IMG/VR virus record: IMGVR_UViG_3300020474_000120
Span: 1 to 23,391 of that record
Length of the DNA stretch: 23,391 bases
Source of the DNA: a virus
Reading direction: 5' to 3' (one strand)
Position numbers and translations under genes: made by a program. This document shows positions 20,311 through 23,391 of this stretch, in pieces. The notes under the pieces were generated by a model, which did no database searches, was not told where the DNA came from, and saw only the letters and a list, made by a program, of their open reading frames with translations. Positions within the stretch are counted from its first letter, which is position 1; each line of letters opens with the position of its first letter.

Positions 20311-20315
20311 TTATA
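20310..20315 (-). promoter_or_regulatory. Candidate -10 box (TATAAT) for the 20275 gene
   Basis: A perfect TATAAT on the minus strand, AGTATAATAC, about 35 nt before the ATG. The -35 region is weak. Confidence 0.45.
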
Positions 20316-20366
20316 CTATATAGTGTTTTGAAAAGGTAACAAACGACACAATTCTTAAGATATTCT

Positions 20367-20900
20367 TTACCTTTGCACTGCTCCCACGTAACACCTCACA
20401 TTTCCAGAGATCGTAGTGCCTGTATTGCCTGCTAATACCTGATGTGCTACCCAAGAAGGAAACATAATCATTTGTCCAGGTTTCAATCTAGGCATGTAGA
20501 TAGTGGGCATATCTTCTGATGTATGTAAGGGAGTTTGGTTCTGAATATCTTTGAGGTATGGATTAAAAAATTGAGTCTTAGTTTCTTCAACACTCTGATT
20601 AATTATAAAGCTCCATGTAGTTTGTGCATGACTATGATATCCTTGATAATCATTCACATCATACTTGTTCTTCCATAAATCTACTATATCAATATAGTCT
20701 ACAGGATCTTTCAACTGTCTCAGACAAGAGATAACTTTTTCTCGTAGATATCTTATTGTTTCTTTGGGAATTTTTGTCTTACGTCCATAGGTACTATTAA
20801 CTCCACTCTCCCACGTTGGTTTATAATCACCAGGAATATTAATAAACTTTAGATCAACTTCAAGTTCAAAGATTGGAACAGAAAAGATATCCTTTCTCAT
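20367..20900 (-). CDS. Second 2OG-Fe(II) oxygenase-like protein
   Basis: This 177-residue protein has a dioxygenase core: DYQGYHSHAQTTWSFIINQS (H89, H91), then LKPGQMIMFPSWVAHQVLAG (distal His H153) and TISGNVRCYVGAV (R169 for 2-oxoglutarate). It is shorter than the oxygenase at 17307 and the metal motif lacks an obvious Asp, so metal binding is probable but unproven. The start MRKDIFSVPIFELEVDL parallels the IFPTPV opening of the other. The start overlaps the preceding gene (ATGA). A 6-8 bp inverted repeat spans its stop codon (20332-20339 with 20367-20374), without a T-run. Substrate unknown. Confidence 0.78.
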   Translation of the reverse strand: MRKDIFSVPIFELEVDLKFINIPGDYKPTWESGVNSTYGRKTKIPKETIRYLREKVISCLRQLKDPVDYIDIVDLWKNKYDVNDYQGYHSHAQTTWSFIINQSVEETKTQFFNPYLKDIQNQTPLHTSEDMPTIYMPRLKPGQMIMFPSWVAHQVLAGNTGTTISGNVRCYVGAVQR

Positions 20901-21148
20901 TGCTCATACTGTTTAAAAAATTCTTTCAATGTGGTTTGATAACCTGACTCTTGACTAGGAGGTTCTTTGATCCCCTTCATCTTCTTGTAGTCGTTGTGCA
21001 TCGCTTGGAGTAACCATGCCTGTGCTAGTTGAGTCGGTCCCTCTTTCAACAATTGGATTTGAAATTTCGATAGACCACTCTTCATCTCCAAATACTCCTT
21101 CCTCCACGATAGTGAACTCTGGTGCGAACTGTCTTCGTTCTTCTTCAT
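20897..21148 (-). CDS. Helical protein overlapping its upstream neighbour in another frame
   Basis: The protein has 83 residues from the ATG at 21148 (MKKNEDSSHQSSLSWRKEYL). This start is preceded by AAGGAGG at a 6-nt spacing, one of the best Shine-Dalgarno sites in the window. The second half (KEGPTQLAQAWLLQAMHNDY, QTTLKEFFKQYEQ) looks like a normal soluble helical protein. It shares 194 nt with the gene at 20955-21365 in a different frame, and the strong ribosome site lies within that gene. It ends in an ATGA overlap with the oxygenase. Function unknown. Confidence 0.65.
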   Translation of the reverse strand: MKKNEDSSHQSSLSWRKEYLEMKSGLSKFQIQLLKEGPTQLAQAWLLQAMHNDYKKMKGIKEPPSQESGYQTTLKEFFKQYEQ

Positions 21149-21365
21149 CCCATACCTCCTTAATTTCTTTGATTTGAGCGTCAACGTCTTGCATTGTGTT
21201 CTCTATCTTAACACCAATCCATTTTTGTTTCAACCATTCAATGAAACCTAATGCAAGATGTCGAAGATATGGATTCTTGAATTTCTTCTTGACCCATCTC
21301 CCCAACTTTCTATACCAAGGATCTATTCCTCGTCCAAATTGTTTCTCAAAGGAAAGCAATTTCAT
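20955..21365 (-). CDS. Hypothetical protein, aromatic N-terminus and acidic C-terminus
   Basis: The 136-residue protein opens MKLLSFEKQFGRGIDPWYRK with a basic, tryptophan-rich N-terminal half (LGFIEWLKQKWIGVK) and an acidic half (IKEVWDEEERRQFAPEFTIV, GDEEWSIEIS). The last ~35 residues (Thr/Ser/Asp-rich) lie in the region shared with the gene at 20897-21148 and may be less constrained. The start is coupled to the previous stop by ATGA. No family recognised. Confidence 0.65.
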   Translation of the reverse strand: MKLLSFEKQFGRGIDPWYRKLGRWVKKKFKNPYLRHLALGFIEWLKQKWIGVKIENTMQDVDAQIKEIKEVWDEEERRQFAPEFTIVEEGVFGDEEWSIEISNPIVERGTDSTSTGMVTPSDAQRLQEDEGDQRTS

Positions 21366-21637
21366 TTCTTTTTCTTCTTACCTTTAGGATCTTGTTGTTT
21401 AGCATTCCATAAGTTAGGATTGATTCTACCCTCACTTTGTTTCCACCCAATAAAATCTTTACGATAGTTGTCGTAGTAGTGGTCGAACATATCAACTGCT
21501 TTACTAGACATAACTAAATCGTATCTAGTCTTCGTGTCTAGTTTATACTCGACAAGATACGCAGTGTATGGAAGAGACTTATCCTGTGCATCTTTTGGAT
21601 CACAGTTCTCTTTTAAAATAGTAACCTTATCACTCAA
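21362..21637 (-). CDS. Conserved-looking cyanophage protein with basic tail (91 residues)
   Basis: Start is TTG, overlapping the DUF6433 stop (TTGA), giving MSDKVTILKENCDPKDAQDK; no ATG is available near the front. The centre (LPYTAYLVEYKLDTKTRYDL, VMSSKAVDMFDHYYDNYRKD) is followed by FIGWKQSEGRINPNLWNAKQ and a poly-lysine end (KGKKKKK), which may bind nucleic acid. Function unknown. Confidence 0.65.
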   Translation of the reverse strand: MSDKVTILKENCDPKDAQDKSLPYTAYLVEYKLDTKTRYDLVMSSKAVDMFDHYYDNYRKDFIGWKQSEGRINPNLWNAKQQDPKGKKKKK

Positions 21638-22065
21638 GATCTATTGCCCCATTGAATGCTTGGAAACGCTTCCTCTACACACGCTCTGGTGACCTTCCAA
21701 CGCTTACCAATCTTCTTATCCTTAGCGAGACATAGAACTTCTGCTTCGCCTGCTGTAAGACCTTCTAAGAGGCGGATAAACATAGACTCACGCTTGGTAT
21801 TGTTGATACTTGATCCACCTTTAAAGAAGTGGTACAAGACTCTACATTCTTTTTCTAAGACAGTATGTTCTGTTCCCTCTGGTGCATCGTTCGGTTGGTA
21901 TGGAACAGCACCTTCGGGTAATAAAGATACAATAGACTCATCAAAATTAATAATCAAAACAGATCTAAGTGCTTGAGTATTAAATTGTTGTAGGAGTTTA
22001 ATCTTTTCTTTTTTTGTTTTTGCATTAGATACTTTTTGAAGTACCTCATTAATCAATAGTTTCAT
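21634..22065 (-). CDS. DUF6433 family T4-like phage protein
   Basis: This 143-residue protein matches a conserved T4-like phage family that I know as DUF6433: MKLLINEVLQKVSNAKTKKE, then RSVLIINFDESIVSLLPEGA, VPYQPNDAPEGTEHTVLEKE, MFIRLLEGLTAGEAEVLCLA and the end VEEAFPSIQWGNRS. It is present in many T4-like phages. The function is not established. The start overlaps the upstream membrane protein gene by 17 nt, and the stop overlaps the TTG of the next gene. Confidence 0.8.
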   Translation of the reverse strand: MKLLINEVLQKVSNAKTKKEKIKLLQQFNTQALRSVLIINFDESIVSLLPEGAVPYQPNDAPEGTEHTVLEKECRVLYHFFKGGSSINNTKRESMFIRLLEGLTAGEAEVLCLAKDKKIGKRWKVTRACVEEAFPSIQWGNRS

Positions 22066-22288
22066 CTAGGTCGTCCTCATCGACAAATTTCACTGAGTAT
22101 AATTCCTCATGTATATATTGACCTGTTTGGTCATACATTTCTGGATGCATATTAGAGACTGATTCTTCTTCAGTGTAGAAGTAGTCATGCATGAAGTCCT
22201 TTGCGGTCCACCCTGCTACAATCCCAACACATAAAAATAAAAATGATGATGTTGCTGAGAAAAATAGGACATATGTCGTCGCTTCCAT
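22049..22288 (-). CDS. Small N-terminal membrane-anchored protein (79 residues)
   Basis: MEATTYVLFFSATSSFLFLC followed by VGIVAGWTAKDF gives one transmembrane span (residues 6-27); the rest is acidic and soluble (YFYTEEESVSNMHPEMYDQT, ending DEDDLDETID). GGAG lies 8 nt before the ATG. It overlaps DUF6433 by 17 nt. I recall similar short membrane proteins at this spot in cyanomyoviruses. Function unknown. Confidence 0.7.
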   Translation of the reverse strand: MEATTYVLFFSATSSFLFLCVGIVAGWTAKDFMHDYFYTEEESVSNMHPEMYDQTGQYIHEELYSVKFVDEDDLDETID

Positions 22289-22299
22289 GGTTCAACTCC

Positions 22300-22437
22300 T
22301 TAGTTGTCTATAATTTTCTCCCAACTAAGGTTCAGTTTAAATTTAAACTTTCGCTTTAAGAGGGAGAATGATACGTCTGTCCCTAACTGTTTAATAACAG
22401 GGGACGGTGGCTCTTTCGCTTGCCTCCTTCTAAGCAT
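22300..22437 (-). CDS. Small basic protein (45 residues)
   Basis: MLRRRQAKEPPSPVIKQLGT continues DVSFSLLKRKFKFKLNLSWE and ends KIIDN. Strongly basic, with a proline-containing N-terminus and a strand-like second half. GAG lies 5 nt before the ATG, and its stop is 11 nt before the next gene's start, whose AAGGAG overlaps this stop. A perfect late promoter (TATAAATA) lies 14 nt upstream. No family recognised. Confidence 0.6.
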   Translation of the reverse strand: MLRRRQAKEPPSPVIKQLGTDVSFSLLKRKFKFKLNLSWEKIIDN

Positions 22438-22451
22438 AAGCTCTGTGCCTT

Positions 22452-22459
22452 TATTTATA
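22452..22459 (-). promoter_or_regulatory. Late promoter, perfect TATAAATA
   Basis: The minus strand carries the exact T4 late consensus TATAAATA between the end of the glutaredoxin gene and the small basic gene. RNA would begin near 22445, about 8 nt before the ATG. It would add a late transcript for the 45-residue gene, the membrane protein and DUF6433. Confidence 0.6.
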
Positions 22460-22465
22460 GGGTCT

Positions 22466-22756
22466 TTACCCATTTGGAGTCGTGGATACCATTTTTTTCT
22501 TGACCAGATACTTTGCAGTTTCTACTAGTCCACCAATAGATTTACCGTCAATAATGACGTGTGGGTATCCACCTGCTTCGGGAAATTTCTTAATGAAATC
22601 TTCCTTACTGATGTCTTTACCAACATCAACGTAAGTGATGCGTTCATTGGGAACATTGGAACGTTCAAGTAGTTCATGTAGATGCATACAATGTACACAC
22701 CCTTCTAAAGTATACGCTGTTACATTAAAAAGTTTAATGAATCCTTCTTTATCCAT
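22466..22756 (-). CDS. grx: Glutaredoxin
   Basis: The 96-residue protein has the thioredoxin fold features of glutaredoxin: TAYTLEGCVHCMHLHELLER with a CVHC active site (C20, C23), then ITYVDVGKD and GGYPHVIIDGKSIGGLVETA containing the cis-Pro and the glutathione-binding GG. The usual CPYC is replaced by CVHC. It probably reduces phage ribonucleotide reductase or other disulfides. It starts 2 nt after the preceding gene's stop. A late promoter follows. Confidence 0.85.
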   Translation of the reverse strand: MDKEGFIKLFNVTAYTLEGCVHCMHLHELLERSNVPNERITYVDVGKDISKEDFIKKFPEAGGYPHVIIDGKSIGGLVETAKYLVKKKMVSTTPNG

Positions 22757-22758
22757 AA

Positions 22759-22983
22759 TCAGAATCCCGATGGTTTAGTAGTTTTTTTCTTGATGTCTAA
22801 GACCTCTACGTTTTTTAATACGTTAGGAAGACTTTGGAACCAGTGTGCATTCATCTGATCCCATGTATCAAACTCAACGGAATCACCTGTTGTGTAATTT
22901 ATACGATAGCGATGCCGATCATAAGGTATGTCGCTTGTTTGTGCGAACCATTGTGGATCGTTTTTTGGAATGAGTTTAGTCAT
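22759..22983 (-). CDS. Hypothetical protein ahead of glutaredoxin (74 residues)
   Basis: MTKLIPKNDPQWFAQTSDIP, then YDRHRYRINYTTGDSVEFDT and WDQMNAHWFQSLPNVLKNVE. The middle is strand-rich, followed by a short helix and a basic end (DIKKKTTKPSGF). The promoter -10 lies only 7 nt before the ATG and there is no Shine-Dalgarno site, so the transcript may be nearly leaderless. Function unknown; a DNA- or RNA-binding role cannot be shown. Confidence 0.6.
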   Translation of the reverse strand: MTKLIPKNDPQWFAQTSDIPYDRHRYRINYTTGDSVEFDTWDQMNAHWFQSLPNVLKNVEVLDIKKKTTKPSGF

Positions 22984-22989
22984 GATAAT

Positions 22990-23017
22990 ATCTTAGCATA
23001 TTAATTTAGTAAGTCAA
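22990..23017 (-). promoter_or_regulatory. Sigma70-like promoter for the glutaredoxin transcript
   Basis: TTGACT (23017-23012), a 16-nt spacer and TAAGAT (22995-22990) on the minus strand, directly after the psbD terminator. The predicted start falls on or just before the ATG at 22983. Confidence 0.65.
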
Positions 23018-23020
23018 GAT

Positions 23021-23045
23021 AAAAAAAGGGACGGTTAAGTCCCTT
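23021..23045 (-). terminator. Intrinsic terminator of the psbD transcript
   Basis: The minus strand has AAGGGAC, a 6-nt loop and GTCCCTT (23045-23026), followed by a T-run (23027-23021). Seven-bp stem, T tract present. It closes the psbD plus small membrane ORF transcript. Confidence 0.92.
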
Positions 23046-23053
23046 AATCAACA

Positions 23054-23152
23054 CTATGTTAGGACTGGTCCTAACGTGATACCTATTGCAACAAAGAATA
23101 TGAATTCAAAGATGGATAGATACCCTCCGTATTTTACTAGAAATTGAGTCAT
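23054..23152 (-). CDS. Small membrane ORF after psbD (32 residues)
   Basis: MTQFLVKYGGYLSIFEFIFF continues VAIGITLGPVLT: one hydrophobic helix of about 20 residues. GAGGAG lies 11 nt before the ATG. It starts 26 nt after the psbD stop and is followed by a terminator, so it is co-transcribed with psbD. Its size is like small photosystem II or cytochrome b6f subunits, but it does not match PsbI, K, M, T, X or PetG, L, N as I recall them. Confidence 0.65.
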   Translation of the reverse strand: MTQFLVKYGGYLSIFEFIFFVAIGITLGPVLT

Positions 23153-23178
23153 TTGTGCTTGTGCTCCTCAGCGTTTGT

Positions 23179-23391
23179 TTATAGTGCGTTACCACGAGGA
23201 AGTACTTCCTCAGGGAATACAAAGTTTTCATGTGGTTGGTCAACTGAAGACATCCATGCTCTCATACCTTCATTTAAAAGAATGTTCTTTGTATAGAAAG
23301 TCTCGAACTCTGGGTCTTCTGCTGCTCTTATCTCCTGAGATACAAAGTCGTATGCTCTGAGGTTAAGTGCTAGACCTACGATACCGATTGA
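23179..23391 (-). CDS. psbD: Photosystem II D2 protein, 3' end (runs off window)
   Basis: The last 70 codons of D2 are visible, starting [20 protein letters not shown], then [40 protein letters not shown] and ending VLPRGNAL. The ending [12 protein letters not shown] is diagnostic of PsbD; D1 (PsbA) ends differently. D2 pairs with D1 to form the reaction centre. Cyanophage copies are expressed during infection to replace photodamaged D2 and keep light-driven energy supply going. The stop is TAA at 23179. The 5' part is outside the window. No frameshift is seen in the visible part. Confidence 0.97.
   Translation of the reverse strand, partial: SIGIVGLALNLRAYDFVSQEIRAAEDPEFETFYTKNILLNEGMRAWMSSVDQPHENFVFPEEVLPRGNAL

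Noticed and set aside
22304-22528. 74-codon plus-strand ORF
   Set aside because: It is a shadow of the minus-strand 45-residue gene and the glutaredoxin end. It has no ribosome site and a low-complexity translation.
1-23391. tRNA genes, CRISPR arrays, insertion sequences or an integrase/attachment site
   Set aside because: None was seen by eye. tRNA genes are common in related phages, but no cloverleaf-like segment stood out in the short non-coding gaps. No transposase or integrase motif was found.

Overview
The window is part of the genome of a T4-like myovirus that infects marine picocyanobacteria (a cyanomyovirus of Synechococcus or Prochlorococcus). Three sets of genes point to this. T4-type structural and replication genes are present (gp4, gp48, gp53, gp26, gp5, gp32, gp33). 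Cyanobacterial auxiliary genes are present (the 3' end of psbD, cp12, phoH, thyX, 2OG-Fe(II) oxygenases). Cyanobacterial or cyanophage domains of unknown function are also present (DUF1825, DUF6433, a DUF4278-like protein). Genes are tightly packed with many ATGA or TAATG overlaps, and the DNA is AT-rich.

Layout. (1) 1-747, minus strand: the start of a gene for a signal-peptide protein that runs off the left edge, then a predicted small outer-membrane protein with its own sigma70-like promoter, a structured leader of about 100 nt, and an intrinsic terminator. (2) 748-10971, minus strand: a tail/baseplate operon. In transcription order it holds a tube-fold protein, gp26 with an apparent -1 frameshift extension, a large tape-measure-like protein carrying an M23 peptidase domain, a hub gp27-like protein, a CP12 gene, a gp5 OB-fold protein, a separate gp5 beta-helix protein and a small membrane protein. 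(3) 11004-13757, plus strand: gp4, a conserved unknown, gp48-like and gp53. This block diverges from the baseplate operon across a 32-bp gap that has late-promoter-like sequences on both strands. (4) 13834-18732, minus strand: a small membrane protein, gp32 with a near-consensus sigma70 promoter, DUF1825, gp33-like, a PD-(D/E)XK exonuclease, PhoH, a small conserved protein, a 2OG oxygenase and ThyX. (5) 18635-23152, minus strand: mostly very small genes (25-143 codons) of the host-takeover type, including a second 2OG oxygenase, a glutaredoxin and DUF6433, with several terminators and promoters. (6) 23179-23391: the 3' end of psbD, followed by a 32-codon membrane ORF and a terminator.

How the genes work together. 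The baseplate block builds the hub and tail tube. The peptidoglycan-cutting activity that T4 carries in gp5 seems to have moved to an M23 domain in the tape-measure-like protein. The replication/late block supplies ssDNA binding (gp32), late transcription (gp33), nucleotide synthesis (ThyX) and DNA trimming (exonuclease). psbD is expected to maintain photosystem II and CP12 to damp the Calvin cycle, so that reducing power and pentose carbon go to phage DNA synthesis.

The most notable observations are a T TTT TTC slippery heptamer one codon before the gp26 stop that opens a 58-codon extension; a compact, pseudoknot-capable leader RNA before the outer-membrane gene; two genes sharing about 190 nt in different frames, the inner one with a strong Shine-Dalgarno site; a 33-bp imperfect repeat in two intergenic spots; and a set of genes under 60 codons, several with good ribosome binding sites. 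All functional calls come from reading the sequence; no database search was run.
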